A stretch of 64,000 nucleotides of DNA from Pseudomonadota bacterium (GTDB taxonomy: Bacteria > Pseudomonadota > Gammaproteobacteria > Burkholderiales > Rhodocyclaceae), in NCBI GenBank assembly GCA_029780075.1, contig JAKOZI010000125.1:1-64000 (forward strand). Direction: 5' to 3'. Positions within the stretch are counted from its first letter, which is position 1; each line of letters starts with the position of its first letter. Under the pieces are notes generated by a model. The model was not told where the DNA came from. It did not search any database and saw only the letters and a list, made by a program, of their open reading frames with translations. Positions 28,303-37,302 of the stretch are shown here, piece after piece. A program made the position numbers and the translations under genes.

Positions 28303-31300
28303 CTACTCCATCGGCAAGCCAGCTCTGGCTGAGTTTGCCTGCCAGGCGGTCACGAAGGCCTCTGGCGGCACGGGGTGGCCAAACCAGAAGCCCTGCGCCA
28401 GGTCACAGCCCTGGTCGAGCAGGATGCACTGCTGTTCGGCGGTCTCGACGCCTTCCGCGATCACCTTCAAACCCAGGCCGTGGCCAAGGGCGACAATGGC
28501 CGCGGCGATGGTGCGGTCATCGGGATCGCTGACCAGATCGCGGACGAAGCTCTGATCGATTTTCAAGGCGCTGAGGGGGAGACGTTTGAGATAGCTGAGG
28601 CTGGAGTAGCCGGTACCGAAGTCGTCGATGGCCAGGCCGACGCCGAGTTCTTCCAGGGCCTGCAGGGTTTCCGCCGTCTGTGGTCCGGCTTCCAGCAGGC
28701 TCGACTCGGTGAGTTCCAGCTCCAGTGCCTGCGCAGGCAGGGCGCTGGCTTCGAGCAGCCCGCGGATGCAGTCGGCGAGACCCGGCTGGCGGAAGTGGCG
28801 GGCGGCGAGGTTGACCGCCACCGGCAGGATCGGCAGACCGTCGGCGCGCCAGCGCGCCAGTTGCCGGCAGACCTCGCCGAGCATCCAGACCCCCAGTTCG
28901 ACGATGAGGTCGCTGGTTTCCGCGACCGGAATGAAGCGCCCCGGTGGAATCATGCCGTGCTCGGGGTGCGGCCAGCGCAGCAGCGCTTCGGCGCCGACCG
29001 TCTGGCCGTCGCTCAGCCGTATCTTGGGCTGGTAGTAAGCGCGCAACTGGCCGCTGGCGAGCGCCTGGCGCAACTCGCTTTCGAGTACCAGACGCTGCAG
29101 GATGGCGGCGTTCATTTGCCGGTCGTAGAACACGCGCGTATTGCGACCCTCCTGCTTGGCCTGGTAGAGCGCGGTGTCGGCGTTTTTCAGCAGTTCGGCG
29201 AAGCTGTTGCCGTCGTTTGGATAGAGGGCGATGCCGATCGATACCGTGGTGCGCAGGGGATGGCCGGCCACCATGAAGGGTTGGCGGAACGCCGTCAGCA
29301 ACTTGTCGGCCACCCGCAACGCACCGTCCTGGGCGGTATCCGGCAGCAACAGCACGAACTCGTCGCCGCCCAGTCGACAGACCGTATCCTCGCCACGGGT
29401 GATCTCCTGCAGGCGAGCCGCCGCTTGTACCAGCAGGGCGTCGCCCTCGGCGTGTCCGAGCGAGTCGTTGACTTCCTTGAACTGGTCCAGGTCGAGAAAC
29501 AGCAGCGCCAGCGCGCTGCGCTGGCGTGTTGCCCGGGCCAGCGCCAGTTCCGCGTGCTGTGCCAGCAGTGAGCGGTTCGGCAGGTCGGTCAACGCGTCGT
29601 AGTAGGCCTGGTGCTCGATGCGCTGTTCGGCAATCTTGAGGGCGGTGATGTCGGTGGCCACGCCGACGTGGTGGCTGATCGTGCCGTTGGCGTCGCGCAC
29701 CGCTCCCAGGCTGGCGAGCGCGGCGCGACGTTCGCCGTCCTTGCGCCGGGCCCAGAACTCACCCTGCCATACGCCCGCAACGGCCAGCGTCCGCGCCATG
29801 CTCTCGAAATACGCCGGCTCTTGCCGTTCGGCCCACAACAGACGTGGATTGCGTCCGCGCACCTCGCTTTCGGCATAGCCGGTGAGGGTGCTGAAGGCGG
29901 GGTTGACGGCGACGATGTTCCACTGCTTGTCGGTGACCATGATCGCGTCGCGTGCCGCTTCGAACACTGCCGCCGCCAGCCGCAGGTGTGCTTCGGCCTG
30001 CTGACGTTCGGTGACGTCGCGGAAATTGAAGACCAGCGCATTCACTACCGGCTCGTGCAGCAGGTTGCTGATCGTGCTCTCCAGCCAGCGCCAGGAGCCG
30101 TCCTTGTGGCGAAAGCGATAGCGCGCCGAGACCACATCTCCCGGCCTCCGCGTCAGTCCGTCCAGCAGCGGCAGCAGCCACGGCAGGTCGTCGGGATGCG
30201 TCGCTTGCTCGGGATCCAGAGCCATGGCTTCTTCAGGAGTGTAGCCGAGAAGGTGGGATACCGCCGGGCTGGCATAGCGGATACTGCCGTTGAACAGGGC
30301 AATGCCATCGGGAGCGTGTTCGATCATCGCGCGAAAGCGTTGCTCGCTATCGTGCAGTGCCGTTTCCGCACGCCGTCGTTCAGTGATGTCGACGAAGGCC
30401 ACGGCGACCAGACCCGGCGCGGTCTGGAAGGCCACCATCTCGAAGCTTTCATCCTTCTCCGGCTGGCCATACGTTACCCTCTCCCAGCGTCGTGCCCCGC
30501 CCGTGCGCGCCAGTTGGCGGCAAGCGTTGGGAATTTCACTGGCCAGCAGGCCCGGGAGTATCTCCTCGACCGGTCTGTCCATGCACTGCGCCTGGCTGAT
30601 ACCGAGCATCGCTTCGGCTGCCGGATTGGCGCCGCCGAGCAGCAGCCGGTCATCCGCCGTCAGGCGGTAAAGATGGAAGCCGAACGGGGCATGCTCGATG
30701 ATCTGGCGGAACTGCGCCTCGCTGGCGCGCAACGCGATGGTGCGTTCGGCGACCAGTTGTTCTGCACGCTGGCGTTGCGCCACCAGAGCGAACAGATACA
30801 TTGCCGCGAGCAGGGTGAGCAGGCCGCCGCCGGCCGGGATCCAGCGGTAGCTCTGATCGTGGTGACGGGCAATGAAGGCAGCGCTCGGCGCCACTTCGAT
30901 GCGCCAGAAGCGGTCGGCGAGAGGAAAGTCCCGGGAGAACCGCAGGTCGCTGGTTGTCGCTGCCGGGAAAGCGCCGCCTGGCGGATGATCGTACAACCAG
31001 CCTTGCTCGCTGCCGGCCGTCAGATCGAGCAGGCGAAACGACAACTGCCCGGGTTCGGCACCCTGCAGTGCATCGCTGACCATGTCGCCGACACGCAGGA
31101 CGCCGAGCACGAAGCCGCGCAGGTGACGACGGCGCTGATCGACCTCGGCCGGCATCGGCAGATCGTGATAGACCGGTGCGAACACCAGAATGGAATAACG
31201 TTCGCTGCTGGACCGGTCCTGCACCAGGACGTAGCGCGCGGTGGCCGCCAGTTGTCCCTGGTCGCGCGCCTTGGCGAGGGGCGCGCCACGCGCCGGATGC

Positions 31301-32721
31301 TCCGGGCCGGGGGCAAAACCCAGCGCCGCTGCGTTGCCGGCGTGCGGCTCCAGGTAGTAAACCGGGAAATACTCGGCGCGGTCGCCAGCGCGTACCAGCC
31401 GGCCCTCGGCATCACTCTCGGTGAACTGGAAGTTCTCAAGGTGGTCCCGGCGGGCTGCGGCCTCGTAGGCGGCGCGCTGCGCGTGCGGTACGCGCGGCAG
31501 CCACTCCAGCGCCTGAAACCTGTGCCGCTCCAGCGTTGGGGTCACAAACGTGCTGAACTGCTGACGACTGACGCTGACGACGCCGGTGAAGAAGCGTCGA
31601 ACGGTTTCGATCTCGTCGAGGTTGTTTTCGATCGACGCGCGCACGCGTTCGGCCCTTTCCGCGGCCGCGGCCTGGAAATCACGGGTCAGCGCCTGCCGGC
31701 TGCGCTCGCGCCACTCGGTGAACAGGCCGTAGGTCAGGGTCAGCCCGATCAGCAGCACCAGCGCGGTCACGCCCGAGGCGGCGGCGTGGCGATCCGTGAC
31801 GGCACGTTCGGCACGCGAACGCAACCAGGCATGCACCAGCAGCAGCGCCAGCACCAGCAACCCGAGGGAACCCATCAGGGTCTGGCTGGTGCGCGCGGCG
31901 GTCGCGGAGATCTCCTGTCGGATCGGTGTGCGCAGCAGTGCCAACGCCCGGCCGTCGAGCCCGGCCAGCGCTTCGTATACGAACTGCGTTCCGTCCGCGG
32001 CGGGTCGCAGCACGGCTTCTCCGGTTCGCAGCGTGTCCAGATAGTCACGCTCCCGGGGCGACAGGCGAGGGTCGCTTGCCGGCAGCAGGTCGAAGGTGAC
32101 CTGGGTCTGCGTGCCCAGCGCGCGCAGCAGCTTGTCGTCGAGAATGCGGCCGAAGACGAGCATGCCGCGGGCCAGACCGGTTCCGCGTGTGCTCACGATC
32201 GGACGTGCGGCGAGTAGCAGCAGGCCATGCTCGGTGGACAGTACTCCGCCGTAGGGTTCTTCCCTTGCCAGCCGCGGCGCCAGCATCGACCAGATCGGCG
32301 GCGTCTTGCCGGCAAACGCTGCCGGAGTCAGAAATCCGCCCAGTTGAGCGTCATAGCCGCCACCGTAGAGGACCTGCCCGTCGCGCGCAAAGATGAAACA
32401 GAGATTCAGCCGCGAGTTCTTTTCCAGCAGGTGCCAGTCGCCGAGATTGGAGGCGACGAAAGCGGGGTCGCGGCTGGCCGCGAACGCGTAGGCGTCGTCC
32501 CATTGCGCCCAGTCACTCAGCTCTTCGCCGAGTTCGCGCAACTCGCCATCGATTGCCGCGCGCGCGCGCGCGGCGTCCTCGAAAGCCTGCGCCTGTTCGA
32601 TCTCGACGAAAGCCGGCCGCACGATCCAGCGGTCGAGCGCCCAGATGGCGAACAGGGCCACCAGAAAAGCCAGGGTGGCGGTCAGGACCGGGCGGATGCG
32701 CGGGTGCATGCGCTCAAGCAC
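28303..32721 (-). CDS. Large CHASE/PAS/GGDEF/EAL cyclic-di-GMP signalling protein
   Basis: This is a 1472-aa inner-membrane receptor that probably makes and/or degrades c-di-GMP. Domains in order: TM (~14-32); a periplasmic CHASE4-like domain (~45-270, with LSDWAQWDDAYAF and FVASNLGDWHL); two TM stretches (~277-337); a second extracytoplasmic CHASE-type domain (~350-600); a TM (~620-640); a coiled linker; three PAS domains (~650-1025); GGDEF with an intact RLGGDEFVLL (~1119); and EAL with an intact AEALLRW plus ELTESSLLE, IDDFGTGYSSLSYL and KIDQSFV. Both catalytic signatures are conserved, so both activities are possible. Two separate sensor domains in one chain are unusual. The receptor points to a motility/biofilm switch, but no ligand can be deduced. 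Confidence 0.93.
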   Translation of the reverse strand: MLERMHPRIRPVLTATLAFLVALFAIWALDRWIVRPAFVEIEQAQAFEDAARARAAIDGELRELGEELSDWAQWDDAYAFAASRDPAFVASNLGDWHLLEKNSRLNLCFIFARDGQVLYGGGYDAQLGGFLTPAAFAGKTPPIWSMLAPRLAREEPYGGVLSTEHGLLLLAARPIVSTRGTGLARGMLVFGRILDDKLLRALGTQTQVTFDLLPASDPRLSPRERDYLDTLRTGEAVLRPAADGTQFVYEALAGLDGRALALLRTPIRQEISATAARTSQTLMGSLGLLVLALLLVHAWLRSRAERAVTDRHAAASGVTALVLLIGLTLTYGLFTEWRERSRQALTRDFQAAAAERAERVRASIENNLDEIETVRRFFTGVVSVSRQQFSTFVTPTLERHRFQALEWLPRVPHAQRAAYEAAARRDHLENFQFTESDAEGRLVRAGDRAEYFPVYYLEPHAGNAAALGFAPGPEHPARGAPLAKARDQGQLAATARYVLVQDRSSSERYSILVFAPVYHDLPMPAEVDQRRRHLRGFVLGVLRVGDMVSDALQGAEPGQLSFRLLDLTAGSEQGWLYDHPPGGAFPAATTSDLRFSRDFPLADRFWRIEVAPSAAFIARHHDQSYRWIPAGGGLLTLLAAMYLFALVAQRQRAEQLVAERTIALRASEAQFRQIIEHAPFGFHLYRLTADDRLLLGGANPAAEAMLGISQAQCMDRPVEEILPGLLASEIPNACRQLARTGGARRWERVTYGQPEKDESFEMVAFQTAPGLVAVAFVDITERRRAETALHDSEQRFRAMIEHAPDGIALFNGSIRYASPAVSHLLGYTPEEAMALDPEQATHPDDLPWLLPLLDGLTRRPGDVVSARYRFRHKDGSWRWLESTISNLLHEPVVNALVFNFRDVTERQQAEAHLRLAAAVFEAARDAIMVTDKQWNIVAVNPAFSTLTGYAESEVRGRNPRLLWAERQEPAYFESMARTLAVAGVWQGEFWARRKDGERRAALASLGAVRDANGTISHHVGVATDITALKIAEQRIEHQAYYDALTDLPNRSLLAQHAELALARATRQRSALALLFLDLDQFKEVNDSLGHAEGDALLVQAAARLQEITRGEDTVCRLGGDEFVLLLPDTAQDGALRVADKLLTAFRQPFMVAGHPLRTTVSIGIALYPNDGNSFAELLKNADTALYQAKQEGRNTRVFYDRQMNAAILQRLVLESELRQALASGQLRAYYQPKIRLSDGQTVGAEALLRWPHPEHGMIPPGRFIPVAETSDLIVELGVWMLGEVCRQLARWRADGLPILPVAVNLAARHFRQPGLADCIRGLLEASALPAQALELELTESSLLEAGPQTAETLQALEELGVGLAIDDFGTGYSSLSYLKRLPLSALKIDQSFVRDLVSDPDDRTIAAAIVALGHGLGLKVIAEGVETAEQQCILLDQGCDLAQGFWFGHPVPPEAFVTAWQANSARAGLPME

Positions 32722-33178
32722 CTGCCGCCCGGGCGCGTGCCGTTGCGGCGCGTCGCTCAGCAGGGAGCGTCATCAACGAACATACATCGAACGTCAGGAC
32801 GCATGCGTCGGGAGCAGGGGCGGTTTCCCCGGACCAGGACCGATTCGGCGTTGCACTAGGAAGCATTTCCACGAGGCCGTCCGTAAGTCCACATGCTTCT
32901 CCGGTCAGAGCCCCGCCGACCGGGGATTCCAGGCCGGCGGTTGCCGGTCGAATGTCCTGCCGGCATGCAAGAGCGAAGCCAGCAAAACCGTTCGCGGTAT
33001 TCTACCCTGCGGGAAGCATGGGTGTGGCGGCTTCTGCTACCCGTACCTTGTGCGGCCATCCCGCTTTGCCAAGTGCATGGTCACAACGGCGCTGCGCTGC
33101 AGTGCCAGTTCATCGCCGCCGTGGTTTGGGAGTTTCTATCTGCGTTGCCGCCATGGCCGAGGGCATGGGTTGCTCATC
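32722..33178. other. 457-bp intergenic region without a recognised gene
   Basis: It lies between the start of the GGDEF/EAL gene and the end of the DUF779 gene, both on the minus strand, so it should hold the promoter of the former and the terminator of the latter. Six-frame ORFs here are low-complexity shadows with no family-like blocks. Short GC-rich inverted segments such as CCGGTC/GACCGG around 32900-32965 are present, but I could not match them to a known riboswitch or small RNA. Confidence 0.5.
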
Positions 33179-33544
33179 TCAATCGTCGGTGGCCCGAAGT
33201 TCAGCGCGCTCGGCGTCGTTGAATACCCGCGAGCGGGTGTGGAAGGCCTTGCCTTCCGGGCCTTCGAGCGAGAAGGTCCCGCCGTGGCCGTCGATGACAT
33301 CGATGATCAGCTGCGTGTGCTTCCAGTACGCGAATTGCGATTTGCTCATGTAGAAAGGCACGCCGCCGATGTCGCCGAGGTGCACATCACCGGCACCGAT
33401 GGTCAGGTCGGTCGGCAGATAGCAGTTGGCCGCGCTGTTGTCGCAGCAGCCACCCGACTGATGGAACATCAGCTCCCCGTGTTTCGATTTCAGACGTTCG
33501 ATCAGTTCCAGCGCTGCGGGTGTGGCGATGACGCGTGCGACCAT
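33179..33544 (-). CDS. DUF779 family protein, aldehyde dehydrogenase partner
   Basis: This is a 121-aa protein of the DUF779 family, almost always encoded next to acetaldehyde-type NAD+ aldehyde dehydrogenases, with unknown biochemical role. Conserved features visible here are GELMFHQSGGCCDNSAANCYL, with adjacent cysteines that could bind metal, VHLGDIGGVPFYMSKSQFAYWKHTQLIIDV and GGTFSLEGPEGKAFHTRSRVF. It sits ~100 bp downstream of the aldehyde dehydrogenase on the same strand, so co-transcription is likely. Confidence 0.93.
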   Translation of the reverse strand: MVARVIATPAALELIERLKSKHGELMFHQSGGCCDNSAANCYLPTDLTIGAGDVHLGDIGGVPFYMSKSQFAYWKHTQLIIDVIDGHGGTFSLEGPEGKAFHTRSRVFNDAERAELRATDD

Positions 33545-33642
33545 GCTGCTCTCCTCGTCTCGGGAACCTCCGGAAAAGCGCGGGGCGGTTGCCCGCCCCT
33601 GCCGGGCTGCCCGCCGTGCGGGTCAGCCACGGCGTGCCTCGC

Positions 33643-35163
33643 TCAGAAAAAGCCCAACTTCTGTTCGCTGTAGCTGACCAGCAGATTCTTGGTTTGCTGG
33701 TAGTGGTCGAGCATCACCTTGTGGGTTTCACGGCCGATGCCGGATTCCTTGTAGCCGCCGAAGGTGGCGTGCGCCGGATAAGCATGGTAGCAGTTGGTCC
33801 ACACGCGTCCGGCCTTGATCGCGCGGCCCATGCGATAGGCGACATTGCCGTTGCGGCTCCAGACGCCGGCACCCAGACCGTAGAGCGTATCATTGGCGAT
33901 GGCCAGCGCCTCGGCTTCGTCCTTGAAGGTGGTGACCGCGAGCACCGGGCCGAAGATCTCTTCCTGGAAGATGCGCATCTTGTTGTGGCCCTTGAGCAGC
34001 GTCGGCTGGATATAGTAGCCGCCGGCGAGGTCGCCGCCGAGGTTGGCGCGCGCGCCGCCGATCAGGCAGGTAGCGCCTTCCTGCTTGCCGAGATCGAGGT
34101 AGGAGAGGATCTTGTTCATCTGTTCCTGCGACGCCTGGGCGCCGATCATCGCCTCGGTGTCGAGCGGGTTGCCCTGCTTGATGGCCTCGACGCGGGCCAG
34201 GCAGCGCGTCATGAAGCGGTCGTAGATCGATTCCTGAATCAGGGCGCGCGACGGGCAGGTGCACACCTCGCCCTGGTTGAAGGCGAACAGCACCAGGCCT
34301 TCGATGGCCTTGTCGAGGAAGCCGTCGTCGGCGGCCATGACGTCCTCGAAGAAGATGTTGGGCGACTTGCCGCCGAGTTCCAGCGTCGCCGGGATGAGGT
34401 TGTTGGCGGCGGCCTGGGCGATCACACGGCCGGTCGAGGTGGAGCCGGTGAAGGCGATCTTGGCGATGCGCTTGCTGGTGGCCAGCGGCATGCCGGCTTC
34501 GCGGCCGTAGCCATTGACGATGTTCAATACCCCTGGCGGCAGCAGGTCGGCGATCAGTTCGGCCACCACCAGAATGCTGATCGGCGTCGATTCGGCGGGT
34601 TTGAGGACGACGCAGTTGCCGGCGCCGATGGCCGGCGCGAGCTTCCAGGCGGCCATCAGGATCGGGAAGTTCCAGGGGATGATCTGGCCGACGACACCCA
34701 GTGGTTCGTGGAAATGGTAGGCGACGGTGTTTTCGTCGATTTCGCTGATCCCGCCTTCCTGCGCGCGCAGGCAACCGGCGAAGTAGCGGAAATGGTCGAC
34801 AGTGAGCGGGATGTCGGCGTTGAGCGTCTCGCGAATCGGCTTGCCGTTGTCCACCGTTTCCGCGTAGGCGATCACTTCGAGGTTGGCCTCGATGCGATCG
34901 GCGATCTTCAACAGGATGTTGGCGCGGTCGGCGGCGGCCGTCCTGCCCCACCTCTCGGCGGCGGCGTGCGCCGCATCGAGCGCCAGTTCAATGTCCTCGG
35001 CGGTGGAACGGGCTACCGAGGTGTACGGCCGGCCGCTGATCGGCGTGATGACGTCGAAGTATTCTCCCCTGGCCGGGGCGACCCACTCGCCACCGATGAA
35101 GTTGTCGTATCTGGCCTTGAATTGCAGCTTGGCGCCAGCGGCGCCGGGTGGGGCGTAAAGCAT
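33643..35163 (-). CDS. NAD+-dependent acetaldehyde-type aldehyde dehydrogenase (AldB/ExaC/AcoD group)
   Basis: This oxidises small aldehydes such as acetaldehyde to carboxylates. It is a 506-aa ALDH-superfamily enzyme from the ATG at 35163 ([27 protein letters not shown]); the track start at 35331 reads through the upstream region. The cofactor and active-site blocks are [19 protein letters not shown], the general-base Glu in [16 protein letters not shown], the nucleophile Cys in [12 protein letters not shown] and the tail [18 protein letters not shown]. The [10 protein letters not shown] spelling and the DUF779 neighbour place it in the AldB/ExaC/AcoD subgroup used in ethanol or acetoin metabolism. 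The AraC remnant nearby may once have been its regulator. Confidence 0.93.
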   Translation of the reverse strand: MLYAPPGAAGAKLQFKARYDNFIGGEWVAPARGEYFDVITPISGRPYTSVARSTAEDIELALDAAHAAAERWGRTAAADRANILLKIADRIEANLEVIAYAETVDNGKPIRETLNADIPLTVDHFRYFAGCLRAQEGGISEIDENTVAYHFHEPLGVVGQIIPWNFPILMAAWKLAPAIGAGNCVVLKPAESTPISILVVAELIADLLPPGVLNIVNGYGREAGMPLATSKRIAKIAFTGSTSTGRVIAQAAANNLIPATLELGGKSPNIFFEDVMAADDGFLDKAIEGLVLFAFNQGEVCTCPSRALIQESIYDRFMTRCLARVEAIKQGNPLDTEAMIGAQASQEQMNKILSYLDLGKQEGATCLIGGARANLGGDLAGGYYIQPTLLKGHNKMRIFQEEIFGPVLAVTTFKDEAEALAIANDTLYGLGAGVWSRNGNVAYRMGRAIKAGRVWTNCYHAYPAHATFGGYKESGIGRETHKVMLDHYQQTKNLLVSYSEQKLGFF

Positions 35164-35401
35164 CGGACTCTCCTCTTGGTTATGGATGGCCGTACGGGGA
35201 ACCCCACGGCCTGGCAGCCCTGTCGCCTGCTGCGCACCAGCCAAGCTGGCGAAAGCAAGCGATTGATAAATGGGGATTTCTCTTCCATCCGGGCAGGTGG
35301 ATAGGAAATCCGATGAGCGCAGGGATGCCATGCTCAGTGTCTCGGATCTGCGCCGCGGCTGTCAATCGGAAATTGCCCCCTGCCCGCAGCTTGCCCGGCC
35401 G

Positions 35402-35860
35402 TCAGTTGCGGCAGGCCTGCCGCCAGTCGAGGGGCGTCATCCCGTAGGCGGCCTTGAAATGGCGGTTGAAGTGCTCCGGCTTCGGCATCGGCCCGCGCGA
35501 CGCGCAGTGGATCGAGAAAGCACGGTGTCCCCGGCGCCGCCACCAGTTGCTGGCCGTCGGCGTATTCCAGGCGCAGCGAGCCGGACAGCGGCAGATACAG
35601 GAAGAAGGGATCGTCGCTCTCGCGGGCGATGTTTTCGCGGCTGCGCCGACGCTGATGCGCATCGGCGCGAGCGGTGACGATGTGCAGGCCGCCCAGGCTG
35701 CTGGCCCGCATTTCGGCAAGGAAGGGGCCGGAGCCGCGTCGCTCGACGCCCAGGCGGGTGATCGATGCGCACACCACCTCGCGCCAGTACGGGAACTGCT
35801 CCGCAGGCCGCAGATCGGCGGTGGAAAAGACGATGTTCTCAGCTACTGCCAGCCCCCCTT
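35402..35860 (-). pseudogene. AraC-family regulator remnant with internal deletion
   Basis: The minus strand carries the N-terminal ligand-binding domain of an AraC_binding_2-type regulator (FPYWREVVCASITRL, FFLYLPLSGSLRLEYADG, PGTPCFLDPLRVA). A different frame then jumps directly to the last helices of an AraC HTH domain (EHFNRHFKAAYGMTPLDWRQ). About 130-150 codons, including the first helix-turn-helix, are missing and the frame changes at the junction near 35480-35490. No credible start codon precedes the N-terminal part, because the reading frame runs into the rhodanese gene at ~35843. The gene is therefore broken at both the start and the middle. Confidence 0.75.
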
Positions 35861-36336
35861 TGCTCGCCGGTCCCGCCTTCGCCGACGCCAGGTTCGAGGC
35901 CGAGACCACCAGGGAAGTGGAGGCCGTCAAGCTGGCGCGCGACACCCAGGCCGGCGGCTACGAGCTGCTGACGGCGGCCGAACTGAAGAAGATGATCGAG
36001 GATGGCAAGCCGATGCTGCTGGTCGACACCATGCCCTACGACGCCAGCTACCGGGAGGAACACATTCCGGGTGCGCAGCAGTTCCTTTTTCCGGTAGCGC
36101 GAATGAGTACCTGGGACACCAGTGAAACCGACGGCAGGACGACGGCCGATTTCGCGGCCTTGCTCGGTGCCGACAAGGCCAGGACGCTGGTGTTCTACTG
36201 TGGCTTCGTCAAATGCACGCGCAGCGACAACGCCGCGGCATGGGCACGCAAACTCGGCTATACGCAGGTCTATCGCTTTCCCGGCGGGCTCTTCTCCTGG
36301 AAGGGCGCGGGTTTTCCGCTCGAAGCCGTGCAGTAG
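35833..36336 (+). CDS. Exported rhodanese-like protein, N-terminus possibly clipped
   Basis: This is a single-domain rhodanese (167 aa), a sulfur-transfer or thiol-handling protein. The active-site loop is VFYCGFVKCTRSDNAA with the catalytic Cys in FYCGF. Upstream are ELLTAAELKKMIEDGKPMLLVDTMPYDASYREEHIPGA, and it ends FPGGLFSWKGAGFPLE. The residues before ADARFEAE look like the last part of a signal peptide (LLAGPAFADA), but the visible leader MFSATASPPLLAG lacks the positively charged start and full hydrophobic core. The leader also overlaps the broken AraC gene. The original 5' end may thus have been lost in the same rearrangement, or a non-ATG start may lie upstream. Confidence 0.8.
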   Translation: MFSATASPPLLAGPAFADARFEAETTREVEAVKLARDTQAGGYELLTAAELKKMIEDGKPMLLVDTMPYDASYREEHIPGAQQFLFPVARMSTWDTSETDGRTTADFAALLGADKARTLVFYCGFVKCTRSDNAAAWARKLGYTQVYRFPGGLFSWKGAGFPLEAVQ

Positions 36337-36392
36337 CGCTGCACCGGGTATCCCGGCGGCCTCGCAGCCTGCAGATACGGTTGCCGGCTGTG

Positions 36393-36398
36393 TATAAT
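36393..36398 (+). promoter_or_regulatory. Candidate -10 box upstream of the methyltransferase
   Basis: A perfect TATAAT occurs in the 244-bp gap between the rhodanese and the methyltransferase, ~180 bp before the GTG start. No good -35 hexamer stands 16-18 bp upstream, so this is a weak candidate promoter only. Confidence 0.25.
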
Positions 36399-36580
36399 CT
36401 TATCGCGAGGATGGTCATCGCCTGCGTCGGTGGAGAGAAAGTTCACCATTGCCCCCCCTGGAGGACGGTCAGTCCGCGCCTGTTCTGTTGCATTCCCGAT
36501 CACATGGATCTTGCTGCCCTCCGTTCGGTGGTTTCCGGTCGCATGCCTGCCTGGCATCGCCAAGCGGGAGCGCGCACCCG

Positions 36581-37279
36581 GTGACCGGACATCCGCCCTT
36601 CATTGAGGAAACGCGCTTCGGCAACTGGTTCCTCAAAACCGCTACCTGGAAGGCTTATGTCTTGTGCGCGGCGCTCGACGACTTGCAGCGTCTGTTGCCG
36701 CCGGGCGAGCGACGCTTCGACCGGGTACTCGACGTCGGCTGTGGTTTTGGTCATTCCTTCGCAGAGTTGGCGCGGCGTTTTGCGCCTGCACTAATCGTCG
36801 CTCTCGACGCCGATCCGAAGCTTCGCAACCGGAGCGAGGGTGCCGCCGCGGCCTGTGCACGCCCGGTACAACTGCATGCCGCCAATGCCGCACGCATGGA
36901 TTTCCCGGACGCTTCGTTCGACCTCGTCTTCTGCCATCAGACCTTCCACCACATCGTCGAGCAGGAACAGGCGATGGCGGAGTTTTTTCGGGTTCTCAAG
37001 CCGAACGGCCTACTGCTGTTGGCCGAGTCGACGCGGCGCTACATCCACTCGCTTCCGATTCGGCTGTTGTTTCGACACCCGATGAACGTGCAGAAGCGTG
37101 CCGCGGAATACGTGGCGATGATTCGCGCCGCGGGCTTTGACCTTCCCGACGGGCGTATCTCGACGCCGTATCTGTGGTGGAGCCGGCCCGACATCGGTTT
37201 CCTCGAGTGGATCGGCCTGCGCGTGCCGCGGAATCCCGAGCCGACGCTGCTCAATGTGGTGGCCACCAGGCCACGCTGA
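36581..37279 (+). CDS. SAM-dependent class I methyltransferase (possible APE-cluster ApeB analogue)
   Basis: This is a Rossmann-fold methyltransferase (232 aa from the GTG at 36581, preceded by GGGAG). The SAM loop is VLDVGCGFGHSF, the acidic end of the second strand is VALDADPK, and the usual FDLVFCHQTFHHI and FRVLKPNGLLLLAEST follow. It reads toward the last ketosynthase of the APE operon, leaving 23 bp between the convergent ends. Aryl polyene clusters usually contain a methyltransferase (ApeB) that decorates the aryl head group, so that role is plausible. Placement on the opposite strand and outside the operon makes it an inference. Confidence 0.8.
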   Translation: MTGHPPFIEETRFGNWFLKTATWKAYVLCAALDDLQRLLPPGERRFDRVLDVGCGFGHSFAELARRFAPALIVALDADPKLRNRSEGAAAACARPVQLHAANAARMDFPDASFDLVFCHQTFHHIVEQEQAMAEFFRVLKPNGLLLLAESTRRYIHSLPIRLLFRHPMNVQKRAAEYVAMIRAAGFDLPDGRISTPYLWWSRPDIGFLEWIGLRVPRNPEPTLLNVVATRPR

Positions 37280-37302
37280 ACACCAGCGAAACCGCGCTTC
37301 GT

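Noticed and set aside
29611-32217. 868-aa plus-strand ORF opposite the GGDEF/EAL gene
   Set aside because: Composition is that of antisense to a GC-rich gene, with no recognisable motif, while the minus strand carries complete GGDEF and EAL signatures.
35228-35244. Sigma-54-like TTGGCTGGTGCGCAGCA upstream of the aldehyde dehydrogenase (minus strand)
   Set aside because: The GG-N10-GC spacing fits, but several consensus positions do not, and one such match is expected by chance; no activator gene is nearby.
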